Shown here one piece after another: positions 30,864 through 44,902 of a stretch of 64,000 nt of DNA. The stretch is from Macropodus opercularis. Taxonomy: Eukaryota; Chordata; Actinopteri; Anabantiformes; Osphronemidae. Numbering within the stretch: position 1 is the stretch's first letter; every line of letters begins with the position of its first letter. The notes beneath the pieces were generated by a model. The model had not been told where the DNA came from. It was given only the letters and a program-made list of their open reading frames with translations, and ran no database searches. The stretch is taken from assembly GCA_030770545.1 (NCBI GenBank), contig CM061099.1, positions 18,315,501 to 18,379,500 on the forward strand. Reading direction: 5' to 3'. The translations under genes were made by a program, and so were the position numbers.

Positions 30864-32167
30864 AAAATCAAGGAATTCAATTAATAAAGACTTACCTTCA
30901 TAAATGCTGTCTTTTTTTCCTGGGATGCCGGGCAAAACCAAAGAGCAGTCTGCCTCGTAGCGGTAGCAAGGAGCCATGCATTTAGTTTGCATAGCACGCA
31001 ATGATGAGGAGCGCAGCCTTGGGAACTGGCAAATTAGAAAAAGCAAAATGGAAAAACATTTGAATATTCCAATTTAAGATATGTATTTCTATAATATACT
31101 AGAAAATAAATACAATGTTAAACAATCACTGACCTAAGTGTAAAGAGGACCACAAAACAGCACCAGTACATGACAACAAAACACTCCTTTCTGTAACTGC
31201 ATGTTTCCCCTGTGATGCAGAGCGACGAGGTGCCGCTACGACAGCCCGCAATCACCAAATCAACCATATACTGAAGCGAAGGCACAACAGGTTTTGTCCA
31301 ATCTTCACTCATTTCTTTAGAAAACATGTTAAATACTAGCTATTGTCTTTTACTGAACAATATTAGCATACTTACTACACTGAAAAAGGTGCTCACAGCA
31401 AAATACACACATCTAAAGTGTTCTAGCATCTATAGTCCCTCTTCAACCAATGACCCAAACAACTTTCACGGGATTAAAAACGGCAGAAAATTACCTCTGC
31501 AAATTGGCTAATGTGTCTAACGCTAAATGCTAATGCTACCTGGTTACCGTTACTAAGGACAAACTTAAACCTAAACTTAGTAAACATAGCACCCTAAGTG
31601 GATAAAATACATTTTCGATTATATGGATAATATTCCTAAAACAATGCTGGCATACTGTGATAAATCCGATCACTGAGTGCATACTCACTTTGGAAGATGA
31701 TGCACTTTATCGTCCCGCCTGACCGCTCTACGTCTGTCTCTTCTTTGGCTCCTCACGACATCCCAGTACAAACGACCAGTCCGCCCCCTAGCGGTAGCTA
31801 CCAGTCTTGCATTTAGTTTACGTGGCATGCAATGACGTGGAGCGTAGCCCTGGGAACTGGTACATTAGACAAAGCAAAAATGGAAAACATTTGAATATTC
31901 CACTTTAAATTATGCATTTCTGAAATATAATTATCAGTGACACCACTATGTCCACAAAACAGCATGAGTACATGACAACAAAATACTGGCGTTTCTGTGA
32001 TTGAATGTGTGTGATGCAGAGCCACAATAGAGGCCGCTACGTCAGCCCACAATCACCACATCAACCATATAATGAAGCTAAGCACAACAGCTGTCGCCGG
32101 TGCTTCACTTACAGGACTTGCTTAGAAAATATGTTAAATAGCAATGGACCATTCCTTGACTCACAAT
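30864..32167. repeat. module A, copy 3
   Basis: Has an internal deletion of about 45 bp in the second half (near 31929), removing the AAACACTGACAGGGCGGCC stretch found in most other copies. CTCF-like motif at 31781-31794. The 130-nt exon-like segment is intact. Confidence 0.92.
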
Positions 32168-35100
32168 GAAAAAAAAGGAAACTTACATTGATAGGGGGTC
32201 CCAGAATGCCAGGATTTTTACTTCGAATCGGCATCACACACTTAGACCATTTCCTATCGTGCAACATAAAGTACAGAAATTAATAAATAAAGACTTACCG
32301 TTACAGGGTGGCCAATAGTGCCAGCATTTGTCCTCAGACCTGCTAAACACGCTTTGACCATTCCCTAACATACAATGTAATACAACATGTTACATTGACA
32401 GGAGGTTACAGAATACCAGGATTTTCAGTTGACCTGGCATCACACACTGGGACCATTCCCTGTCTTACAATCCAATACACAAAATAAAAAAAACCAATAA
32501 CCTTACATTGATAGGGGATCCCAGAATGCCAGGATTTTTACTTCGACCTGGCATCACACACATAAAGTATAGAAATTAATAAAGAAAGACTTACCGTTAC
32601 AGGGTGGCCAATAGTGCCAGCATTTGTCCTAGGACCTGCAAAACACGCTTTGACCATTCCCTAACATACAATGTAATACAACATGTTACATTGACAGGGG
32701 GTCCCAGAATGCCAGGATTTTTACTTCGACCTGGCATCATACACTGGGACCATTTCCTATCGTGCAACTAAAAGTGAAGGAATCAATTAATAAAGACTTA
32801 CCGTCACAGGGTGGCCAATAGTGCCAGCATTTGTCCTCAGACCTGCAAAACACGCTTTGACCTTCCCCTAACATACAATGTAATACAACATGTTACATTG
32901 ACAGGAGGTCTCGGAATACCAGGATTTTCAGTTGACCTGGCATCACACGCTGGGACCATTCCCTGTCTTACAATGAAAAAAAAGAAAACTTACGTTGACA
33001 GGGTGTCCCAGAATGCCAGGACTATACCCCCAACCTGGCATCACACACTGGGACTATTCGCTGCCTTACAATGCAATACACAAAATTAAAAAAACAAACA
33101 ATAACCTTAAATTGACAGGGGGTCCCAGAATACCAAGATTTTCAGTTGACCTGGCATCACACACTGGGACCATTTCCTATCGTGCAACATAAAGTATAGA
33201 AATTAATAAATAAAGACTTACCGTTACAGGGTGGCCAATAGTGCCAGCATTTGTCCTCAGACCTGCTAAACACGCTTTGACCATTCCCTAACATACAATG
33301 TAATACAACATGTTACATTGACAGGGGGTCCCAGAATGCCAGGATTTTTACTTCGACCTGGCATCACACACTGGGACCATTCCCTGTCTTACAATGAAAA
33401 AAAAAGGAAACTTACGTTGACAGGGGGTCCCAGAATGCCAGGATTTTTACTTCGACCTGACATCACACACTGGGACCATTCCCTGTTTTACAATGAAAAA
33501 AAAGGAAACTAACGTTGACAGGGGGTCCCAGAATGCCAGGACTATACCCCCAACCTGGCATCACACACTGGGACCATTCACTGTCTTACAAGCCAATACA
33601 CAAAATAAAAAAAACAATAACCTTATATTGATAGGGGGTCCCAGAATGCCAGGATTTTTACTTCGACCTGACATCACACACTGGGACCATTCCCTGTCTT
33701 AAAATGAAAAAAAAAACAATAACCTTACTTTGATAGGGGGTCCCAGAATGCCAGGATTTTTAGTTGACCTGGCATCACACACTGGGACCATTTCCTATCG
33801 TGCAACTAAAAGTGAAGGAATCAATTAATAAAGACTTACCGTCACAGGGTGGCCAATAGTGCCAGCATTTGTCCTCAGACCTGCTAAACACGCTTTGACC
33901 ATTCCCTAACATACAATGTAATACAACATGTTACATTGACAGGAGGTTACAGAATACCAGGATTTTCAGTTGACCTGGCATCAAACGCTGGGACCATTCC
34001 CTGTCTTACAATGCAATACACAAAATAAAAAAAAAACAAACCTTACATTGATAGGGGGTCCCAGAACGCCAGGACCATTTCCTATCGTGCAACATACAGT
34101 ATAGAAATTAATAAATAAAGACTTACCGTTACAGGGTGGCCAATAGTGCCAGCATTTGTCCTAGGACCTGCAAAACACACTTTGACCATTCCCTAACATA
34201 CAATGTAATACAACATGTTACATTGACAGGAGGTCTCAGAATACCAGGATTTTCAGATAACCTGGCATCACACACTGGGACCATTCCCTGTTTTACAATG
34301 AAAAAAAAGGAAACTTACGTTGACAGGGTGTCCCAGAATGCCAGGACTATACCCCCAACCTGGCATCACACACTGGGACTATTCGCTGCCTTACAATGCA
34401 ATACACAAAATTAAAAAAACAAACAATAACCTTACATTGACAGGGGGTCCCAGAATACCAAGATTTTCAGTTGACCTGGCATCACACACTGGGACCATTT
34501 CCTATCGTGCAACTAAAAGTGAAGGAATCAATTAATAAAGACTTACCGTTATAGGGTGGCCAATAGTGCCAGCATTTGTCCTAGGACCTGCAAAACACGC
34601 TTTGACCTCTTCCTAACATACAATGTAATACAACATGTTACATTGACAGGAGGTATCAGAATACCAGGATTTTCAGTTGACCTGGCATCACACGCTGGGA
34701 CCATTTCCTGTCTTACAATCCAATACACAAAATAAAAAAAACAAACAATAACCTTACTTTGATAGGGGATCCCAGAATGCCAGGATTTTTACTTCGACCT
34801 GGCATCACACACTGAGACCATTTCCTATCGTGCAACATAAAGTATAGAAATTAATAAATAAAGACTTACCGTTACAGGGTGGCCAATAGTGCCAGCATTT
34901 GTCCTCAGACCTGCAAAACACGCTTTGACCATTCCCTAACATACAATGTAATACAACATGTTACATTGATAGGGGATCCCAGAATGCCAGGATTTTTACT
35001 TCGACCTGACATCACACACTGGGACCATTCCCTGTCTTAAAATGAAAAAAAAGTAAACTTACGTTGACAGGGGGTCCCAGAATGCCAGGATTTCAAGATT

Positions 35101-38100
35101 GACCTGGCATCACACACTGGGACCATTCCCTGTCTTACAATGAAAAAAAAGGAAACTTACGTTGACAGGGGGTCCCAGAAAGCCAGGATTTTTACTTCGA
35201 CCTGGCATCACACACTGGGACCATTCCCTGTTTTACAATGAAAAAAAAGGAAACTAACGTTGACAAGGTGTCCCAGAATGCCAGGACTATACCCCCAACC
35301 TGGCATCACACACTGGGACTATTCGCTGCCTTACAATGCAATACACAAAATTAAAAAAACAAACAATAACCTTAAATTGACAGGGGGTCCCAGAATACCA
35401 AGATTTTCAGTTGACCTGGCATCACACACTGGGACCATTTCCTATCGTGCAACATAAAGTATAGAAATTAATAAATAAAGACTTACCGTTACAGGGTGGC
35501 CAATAGTGCCAGCATTTGTCCTCAGACCTGCAAAACACGCTTTGACCATTCCCTAACATACAATGTAATAATACAACATGTTACATTGATAGGGGATCCC
35601 AGAATGCCAGGATTTTTACTTCGACCTGACATCACACACTGGGACCATTCCCTGTCTTACAATCCAATACACAAAATAAAAAAACAATAACCTTACATTG
35701 ATAGGGGATCCCAGAATGCCAGGATTTTCAGTTTGACCTGGCATCACACACTGGGACCATTTCCTATCGTGCAACTAAAAGTGAAGAAATCAATTAATAC
35801 AGACTTACCGTCACAGGGTGGCCAATAGTGCCAGCATTTGTCCTCAGACCTGCAAAACACACTTAGACCATTCCCTGTCTTACAATGAAAAAAAAGAAAA
35901 CTTATGTTGACAGGGGGTCCCAGAATGCCAGGACTATACCCCCAACCTGGCATCACACACTGGGACCATTCCCTGTCTTAAAATGAAACAAAAACAATAA
36001 CCTTACTTTGACAGGGGGTCCCAGAATGCCAGGATTTTCAGTTTGACCTGGTATCACACACTGGGACCATTCCCTGTTTTACAATGAAAAAAAAGGAAAC
36101 TTACGTTGACAGGGGGTCCCAGAATGCCAGGATTTTTACTTCGACCTGGCATCACACACTGGGACCATTCCCTGTCTTACAATGCAATACACAAAATTAA
36201 AGAAACAAACAATAACCTTACATTGACAGGGGGTCCCAGAATACCAAGATTTTCAGTTGACCTGGCATCACACACTGGGACCATTTCCTATCGTGCAACA
36301 AAAAGTATAGAAATTAATAAATAAAGACTTACCGTTACAGGGTGGCCAATAGTGCCAGCATTTGTCCTCAGACCTGCAAAACACGCTTTGACCATTCCCT
36401 AACATACAATGTAATAATACAACATGTTACATTGATAGGGGATCCCAGAATGCCAGGATTTTTACTTTGACCTGATATCACACACTGGGACCATTCCCTG
36501 TCTTAAAATGAAAAAAAAGGAAACTTACGTTGACAGGGGGTCCCAGAATGCCAGGACTATACCCCCAACCTGGCATCACACACTGGGACCATTCCCTGTC
36601 TTACAATGCAATACACAAAATAAAAAAAAACAATAACCTTATATTGATAGGGGGTCCCAGAATGCCAGGATTTTTACTTCGACCTGGCATCACACACTGG
36701 GACCATTTCCTATCGTGCAACATAAAGTACAGAAATTAATAAATAAAGACTTACCGTTACAGGGTGGCCAATAGTGCTAGCATTTGTCCTAGGACCAGCA
36801 AAACACGCTTTAACCATTCCCTAACATACAATGTAATACAACATGTTACATTGACAGGAGGTCTCAGAATACCAGGATTTTCAGTTGACCTGGCATCACA
36901 CGCTGGGACCATTCCCTGTCTTACAATGAAAAAAAAGGAAACTTACGTTGACAGGGGGTCCCAGAATGCCAGGACTATACCCCCAACCTGGCATCACACA
37001 CTGGGACTATTCGCTGTCTTACAATGCAATACACAAAATTAAAGAAACAATCAATAACCTTACATTGACAGGAGGTCCCAGAATACCAAGATTTTCAGTT
37101 GACCTGGCATCACACGCTGGGACCATTCCCTGTCTTACAATGAAAAAAAAAAGGAAACTTACGTTGACAGGGGGTCCCAGAATGCCAGGATTTTTACTTC
37201 GACCTGGCATCACACACTGGGACCATTTCCTATCGTGCAACTAAAAGTGAAGGAATCAATTAATAAAGACTTACCGTCACAGGGTGGCCAATAGTGCCAG
37301 CATTTGTCCTAGGACCTGCAAAACACGCTTTGACCTTCCCCTAACATACAATGTAATACAACATGTTACATTGACAGGAGGTCTCAGAATACCAGGATTT
37401 TCAGTTGACCTGGCATCACACGCTGGGACCATTCCCTGTCTTACAATGAAAAAAAAGGAAACTTACGTTGACAGGGGGTCCCAGAATGCCAGGACTATAC
37501 CCCCAACCTGGCATCACACACTGGGACCATTCCCTGTCTTACAATGCAATACACAAAATAAAAAAAAACAATAACCTTACATTGATAGGGGGTCCCAGAA
37601 TGCCAGGATTTTTACTTCGACCTGGCATCATACACTGGGACCATTTCCTATCGTGCAACTAAAAGTATAGAAATTAATAAATAAAGACTTACCGTTACAG
37701 GGTGGCCAATAGTGCCAGAAATTGTCCTAGGACCTGCAAAACACGCTTTAACCATTCCCTAACATACAATGTAATACAACATGTTACATTGACAGGGGGT
37801 CCCAGAATGCCAGGATTTTCAGTTTAACCTGGCATCACACACTGGGACTATTCGCTGTCTTACAATGCAATACACAAAATAAAAAAAACAATAACCTTAT
37901 ATTGATAGGGGGTCCCAGAATGCCAGGATTTTTACTTCGACCTGGCATCATACACTGGGACCATTTCCTATCACGCAACATAAAGTATAGAAATTGTTAA
38001 ATAATAAAGACTTACCGTTACAGGGTGGCCAATAGTGCCAGCATTTGTCCTAGGACCTGCAAAACACGCTTTGACCATTCCCTAACATACAATGTAATAA

Positions 38101-40481
38101 TATAACATGTTACATTGACAGGGGGTCCCAGAATGCCAGGATTTCAAGATTGACCTGGCATCACACACTGGGACCATTCCCTGTCTTACAATGAAAAAAA
38201 AGGAAACTTACGTTGACAGGGGGTCTCAGAATGCCAGGATTTTTACTTCGACCTGGCATCACACACTGGGACCATTTCCTATTGCGCAACATAAAGTATA
38301 GAAATTAATAAATAAAGACTTACTGTTACAGGGTGGCCAATAGTGCCAGCATTTGTCCTAGGACCTGCAAAACACGCTTTGACCATTCCCTAAGATACAA
38401 TGTAATAAAACATGTTACATTGACAGGGGGTCCCAGAATGCCAGGATTTTCAGTTTGACCTGGAATCACACGCTGGGACCATTCCCTGTCTTACAATGAA
38501 AAAAAAGGAAACTTACGTTGAAAGGGGGTCCCAGAATGCCAGGACTATACCCCCAACCTGGCATCACACACTGGGACCATTCCCTGTCTTATAATCCAAT
38601 ACACAAAATAAAAAAACAATAACCTTACATTGATAGGGGATCCCAAAATGCCAGGATTTTTACTTCGACCTGGCATCACACACTGGGACCATTTCCTATC
38701 GTGCAACTAAAAGTGAAGAAATTAATAAATAAAGACTTACCATTACAGGGTGGCCAATAGTGCCAGCATTTGTCCTAGGACCTGCAAAACACGCTTTGAC
38801 CATTCCCTAACATACAATGTAATACAACATGTTACATTGACAGGGGGTCCCAGAATACCAAGATTTTCAGTTGACCTGGCATCACACACTGGGACCATTC
38901 CCTGTCTTATAATCCAATACACAAAATAAAAAAACAATAACCTTACATTGATAGGGGGTCCCAAAATGCCAGGATTTTTACTTCGACCTGGCATCACACA
39001 CTGGGACCATTTCCTATCGTGCAACTAAAAGTGAAGAAATTAATAAATAAAGACTTACCATTACAGGGTGGCCAATAGTGCCAGCATTTGTCCTAGGACC
39101 TGAAAAACACGCTTTGACCATTCCCTAACATACATTGTAATACAACATGTTACATTGACAGGGGGTCCCAGAATGCCAGGATTTTCAGTTTGACCTGGAA
39201 TCACACACTGGGACCATTCCCTGTCTTAAAATGAAAAAAAAAAACAATACCCTAACTTTGACAGGGGGTCCCACAATGCCAGGACTATACCCCCAACCTG
39301 GCATCACACACTGGGACCATTCCCTGTCTTACAATCCAATACACAAAATAAAAAAAAATACCTTACATTGATAGGGGATACCAGAATGCCAGGATTTTCA
39401 GTTTGACCTGGCATCACACACTGGGACCATTCCCTGTCTTACAATGAAAAAAAAGGAAACTTACGTTCACAGGGGATCCCAGAATGCCAGGACTATACCC
39501 CCAACCTGGCATCACACACTGGGACTGTTCACTGTCTTACAATGCAATACACAAAATTAAAGAAACAAACAATAACCTTAAATTGACATGGGGTCCCAGA
39601 ATGCCAGGATTTTCAGTTGACCTGGCATCACACACTGGGACCATTCCCTGTCTTACAATGAAAAAAAAGGAAACTTACATTGACAGGGGGTCCCAGTATG
39701 CCAGGATTTTTACTTCGACCTGGCATCACACACTGGGACCATTCCCTGTCTTACAATGAAAAAAAAGGAAACTTACGTTGACAGGGGGTCCCAGAATGCC
39801 AGGACTATACCCCCAACCTGGCATCACACACTGGGACCATTCCCTGTCTTACAATCAAAAAAAAGGAAACTTACGTTGACAGGGGGTCTCAGAATGCCAG
39901 GATTTTTACTTCGACCTGGCATCATACACTGGGACCATTTCCTATCGTGCAACTAAAAGTATAGAAATTAATAAATAAAGACTTACCGTTACAGGGTGGC
40001 CAATAGTGCCAGCATTTGTCCTAGGACCTGCAAAACACGCTTTGACCATTCCCTAACATACAATGTAATACAACATGTTACATTGACAGGGGGTCCCACA
40101 ATGCCAGGATTTTCAGTTTGACCTGGCATCACACACTGGGACCATTTCCTATCATGCAACATAAAGTAAAGGAATTAATAAATAAAGACTTACCGTCACA
40201 GGGTGGCCAATAGTGCCAGCATTTGTCCTCAGTTCTGCAAAACACACTTAGACCATTCCCTGTCTTACAATGAAAAAAAAAAGGAAACTTACGTTGACAG
40301 GGGGTCCCAGAATGCCAGGACTATACCCCCAACCTGGCATCACACACTGGGACCATTCCCTGTCTTACAATCCAATACACAAAATAAAAAAAACAGTAAC
40401 CTTACATTGATAGTCGATCCCAGAATGCCAGGATTTTTACTTCGACCTGGCATCGCACACTGGAACCATTTCCTATCGTGC
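32168..40481. repeat. long tandem array segment between module A3 and A4
   Basis: About 80 units by length. The a-b-c-d order is especially regular near 36950-37700, where the set period is 418 bp. Local duplications are visible, for example 38690-38750 and 38995-39060 and their surroundings. No gene seen. Confidence 0.92.
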
Positions 40482-41834
40482 AAAATCAAGGAATTCAATT
40501 AATAAAGACTTACCTTCATAAATGCTGTCTTTTTTTCCTGGGATGCCGGGCAAAACCAAAGAGCAGTCTGCCTCATAGCGGTAGCAAGGAGCCATGCATT
40601 TAGTTTGCATAGCACGCAATGATGAGGAGCGCAGCCTTGGGAACTGGCAAATTAGAAAAAGCAAAATGGAAAAACATTTGAATATTCCAATTTAAGACAT
40701 GTATTTCTATAATATACTAGAAAATAAATACAATGTTAAACAATCACTGACCTAAGTGTAAAGAGGACCACAAAACAGCACCAGTACATGACAACAAAAC
40801 ACTCCTTTCTGTAACTGCATGTTTCCCCTGTGATGCAGAGCGACGAGGTGCCGCTACGACAGCCCGCAATCACCAAATCAACCATATACTGAAGCGAAGG
40901 CACAACAGGTTTTGTCCAATCTTCACTCATTTCTTTAGAAAACATGTTAAATACTAGCTATTGTCTTTTACTGAACAATATTAGCATACTTACTACACTG
41001 AAAAAGGTGCTCACAGCAAAATACACACATCTAAAGTGTTCTAGCATCTATAGTCCCTCTTCAACCAATGACCCAAACAACTTTCACGGGATTAAAAACG
41101 GCAGAAAATTACCTCTGCAAATTGGCTAATGTGTCTAACGCTAAATGCTAATGCTACCTGGTTACCGTTACTAAGGACAAACTTAAACCTAAACTTAGTA
41201 AACATAGCACCCTAAGTGGATAAAATACATTTTCGATTATATGGATAATATTCCTAAAACAATGCTGGCATACTGTGATAAATCCGATCACTGAGTCCAT
41301 ACTCACTTTGGAAGATGATGCACTTTATCGTCCCGCCTGACCGCTCTACGTCTGTCTCTTCTTTGGCTCCTCACGACATCCCAGTACAAACGACCAGTCC
41401 GCCCCCTAGCGGTAGCTACCAGTCTTGCATTTAGTTTACGTGGCATGCAATGACGTGGAGCGTAGCCCTGGGAACTGGTACATTAGACAAAGCAAAAATG
41501 GAAAACATTTGAATATTCCACTTTAAATTATGCATTTCTGAAATATATTTAAAACTAAATATAAACACTGACAGGGCGGCCCAAATGCTTAAGAAATTAT
41601 CAGTGACACCACTATGACCACAAAACAGCATGAGTACATGACAACAAAATACTGGCGTTTCTGTGATTGCATGTGTGTGATGCAGAGCCACAATAGAGAC
41701 CGCTACGTCAGCCCACAATCACCACATCAACCATATAATGAAGCTAAGCACAACAGCTGTCGCCGGTGCTTCACTTACAGGACTTGCTTAGAAAATATGT
41801 TAAATAGCAATGGACCATTCCTTGACTCACAATG
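40482..41834. repeat. module A, copy 4
   Basis: Full module with CTCF-like motif at 41399-41412 and an open 130-nt exon-like segment near 40513-40642. Confidence 0.92.
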
Positions 41835-42693
41835 AAAAAAAAGGAAACTTACATTGATAGGGGGTCCCAGAATGCCAGGATTTTTACTTCGAATCGGCAT
41901 CACACACTGAGACCATTTCCTATCGTGCAACATAAAATGAAGAAAGTAATTAATAAAGACAGGGTGGCCAATAGTGCCAGCATTTGTCTTAGGACCTGCA
42001 AAACACGCTTTGACCATTCCCTAACATACAATGTAATACAACATGTTACATTGACAGGAGGTCCCAGAATGCCAGGATTTTCAGTTGACCTGGCATCACA
42101 CACTGGGACCATTTCCTATCGTGCAACATAAAGTGAAGAAATCAATTAATAAAGACTTACCGTCACAAGAGGCCAATAGTTCCAGCATTTGTCTTAGGAC
42201 CTGCAAAACACGCTTTGACCATTCCCTAACATACAATGTAATACAACATGTTACATTGACAGGGGGTCCCAGAATGCCAGGATTTTCAGTTGACCTGGCA
42301 TCACACACTGGGACCATTCCCTGTCTTACAATCCAATACACAAAAAAAAAAAAAAAAATTACCTTACATTGATAGGGGGTCCCAGAATGCCAGGATTTTT
42401 ACTTCGACCTGGCATCACACACTGGGACCATTTCCTATCGTGCAACATAAAGTAAAGAAATTAATAAATAAAGACTTACCGTTACAAGGTGGCCAATAGT
42501 GCCAGCATTTGTCCTAGGACCTGCAAAACACACTTAGACCATTCCCTAACATACAATGTAATACAACATGTTACATTGACAGGGGGTCCCAGAATGCCAG
42601 GATTTTCAGTTGACCTGGCATCACACACTGGGATCATTTCCTATCGTGCAACATAAAGTGAAGAAATCAATTAATAAAGACTTACCGTCACAG
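41835..42693. repeat. tandem array segment between module A4 and B2
   Basis: Short run of a, b and d units. One a unit is shortened (GACAGGGTGGCC follows AATAAA directly near 41955). Another has GTCACAAGAGGCC instead of GTCACAGGGTGGCC. Ends in the same truncated a unit that precedes module B1. Confidence 0.9.
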
Positions 42694-43621
42694 GGTTTTC
42701 TGCAACTGCGTGTTTCCCCTGTGATGCAGAGCGATGAGAGGCCGCTACGCTAGTCCACAATCACCAAATAAACAATTTACTGCAGCTAAGGCACAACAGG
42801 TGTCGCTTTTGCTTCACTTACAGGACTTCCTTAGAAAATATGTTAAATATTAGCTATTGTCTTCTACCGAACAATATTAGCATAGTTCATTCACTGAAAA
42901 AGGTGCTCAAGACATTATACGGGCATCTTCCTGCCACGTTCCTTGCAGCTTATCCACTAAACCCAATGCACCTACATTACAAAAGCATGGATGTAAACTA
43001 AATTCTGTCCTTATTTTTCTTCAGAAAACAGAACATGACAAATCAACATAGAAATAAGCATTTTTGTCTCTGCTGTACGGAAAGCTTACCTGTCTGCCAT
43101 AGCACGCGTCCGTCAATACCCCGAACACAGGGTTTCATTCAAAACATTGATTAGGCCACGATGACCTTTACTTTGGCCTTACGACCTGCTGTATCGTGAC
43201 TGTATTAATGCCGCCGGTGCACCCAAGAGGCCAGTCAGCTTATGGGCTGGATGTGCGTGAAACGACACTGAAATCCTTTTCTGTTCTGGACAATTTTACT
43301 CTCTTACGCAATCCAGTTGTGCAGTACAGTCCACAGAGTAGCTACATGACCAACCTCTAGGCCATGTCCGTTCTGTTCAAGATGAGTATGTGAGTTAAAC
43401 TTCTAAAACGTTTGGCCCACTGGCCTAGCGTAGGTAGACACTGGCAAATGTGTCACACAAAATGTACTACATATACTACATGTTGACACTGGAGGCGCAG
43501 ATTCTTCTTGTAGGAGTGTGATCTACTCAATTGAAATACATAAAGTACTAGTTACAACTTGTAATGTGTCAAAGTATTTAGGCAGATGATGAACTTATCT
43601 TTTCTGTGTTTTTGTTAATAG

Positions 43622-43691
43622 GAACTCATGATGTCCATGCCTTGATCCTGGGTGGAGCCATTACTGGACTGCAATCCTTCACTGTTGGAAG
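43622..43691 (+). other. 70-nt exon-like segment in module B, copy 2
   Basis: Same sequence and boundaries as 22214-22283 (TTAATAG acceptor, AAG|GTAAAG donor). Confidence 0.4.
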
Positions 43692-44364
43692 GTAAAGCTT
43701 CTCCAGTCTTCTTACTTGGAATGAGCTGAGGTGAAACAAGGAACACTGTGCAACCTGTTCATCTGTCCCCTAACAAACTTGGAGGATATTTGAAACTTGG
43801 CTTGTTGGGATACAGCAATATATCTATCAGATTAATTAATTTTTTAGTGTTTAACTGTTTTCTCATAATTGATCTATAACCTCCATTTGATATCTGGTTA
43901 ATGTTGACGGTCCGCTTAACTAAAGAGTTGGTTATATTTATGATATGAGTGTAAAGATGTTTAAATTTTAAATGTGTGAATACAGGTACATGCAGTATGT
44001 ACAAGCCCTTTACACGTAATTATATCCAATATCGGTGTCATGTTTGTTCTGTTTTTGAGGAGTTTGGTGAAATATGTAATACTCTGATATTGTAATTTCT
44101 TAAATATACAAAAATAAAAAAGACCTTCACACCAATGTGGATTGGACTGTTGCATTTATTTACTGAATGAACCCATACTGGCTATGCCTCTAAATAAAAC
44201 ATGGCATTTGCTCTTCATAGTCAAAAGAGTTGTGAACACTCCAAGATGCATCTTGGGGTAAAAAAGTGAAACGCAAGGTGAGTAATATTACCACTAAAGG
44301 AAAGTGCTTTGTATACTCGCTAACACAACTTCAATCTAATACGAACATCAGGATAGAAACTAGC

Positions 44365-44803
44365 TTATGGACATTCTGATGCCTGACCAATGGGCAGACC
44401 TTCTCGAAGACAAGCCACAGCCCGGTTGGCCTCCAGGAGCTCCTTACTGATCTTAGTGCAGCGTTCGCACCTCATACAGCTCCTGCATTTTCACCTCCAT
44501 CTCATTATTGTTGTCTTCATAGACCATGTACATGTGCTCCCTCATCAGCTGGCACTTCTCCGTCACCTGCAACAGGATAATCAAATCAAGGACAAGACTA
44601 GTGGGCAGAGATGGTCTGACGGACTCTGATCACCGCATTAAAAATCATGCCTATGATCAGTAGTACCTTTGCCACTAGCTTCTCCTGAAAATCCTCCATC
44701 GCCTTCTCACTGCTAGCACGATTGTTGATCTGCTCAATCACTCCCTGCAATGTTCTGCTGATGATGTCTATTGTTGAGCTATAGACAACATTAAAGTAGG
44801 TCA
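44365..44803 (-). pseudogene. 3'-terminal exon pair of a host gene fragment, module B copy 2
   Basis: Corresponds to 22957-23395. Exons at about 44667-44803 and from 44566 leftward. The same interruption after EVRTLH is present, so the frameshift predates the duplication or both copies derive from one defective source. Confidence 0.6.
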
Positions 44804-44902
44804 CTGTGGAAATTTAAAGAACAAAACAGTTTAATAACATGAAAGAATTATTACTTCTCTGAGTGATCTATACAGCCTGCAGCTGATTCTTCTAACTTAC
44901 AA

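Larger units (their letters stand above)
42694..44902. repeat. module B, copy 2
   Basis: Second copy of the 2.2-kb module, including both exon-like regions and the same frameshift in the minus-strand gene fragment. The junction with the array is the same as in copy 1, so the whole block, with its flanks, was duplicated rather than inserted twice. Confidence 0.93.
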
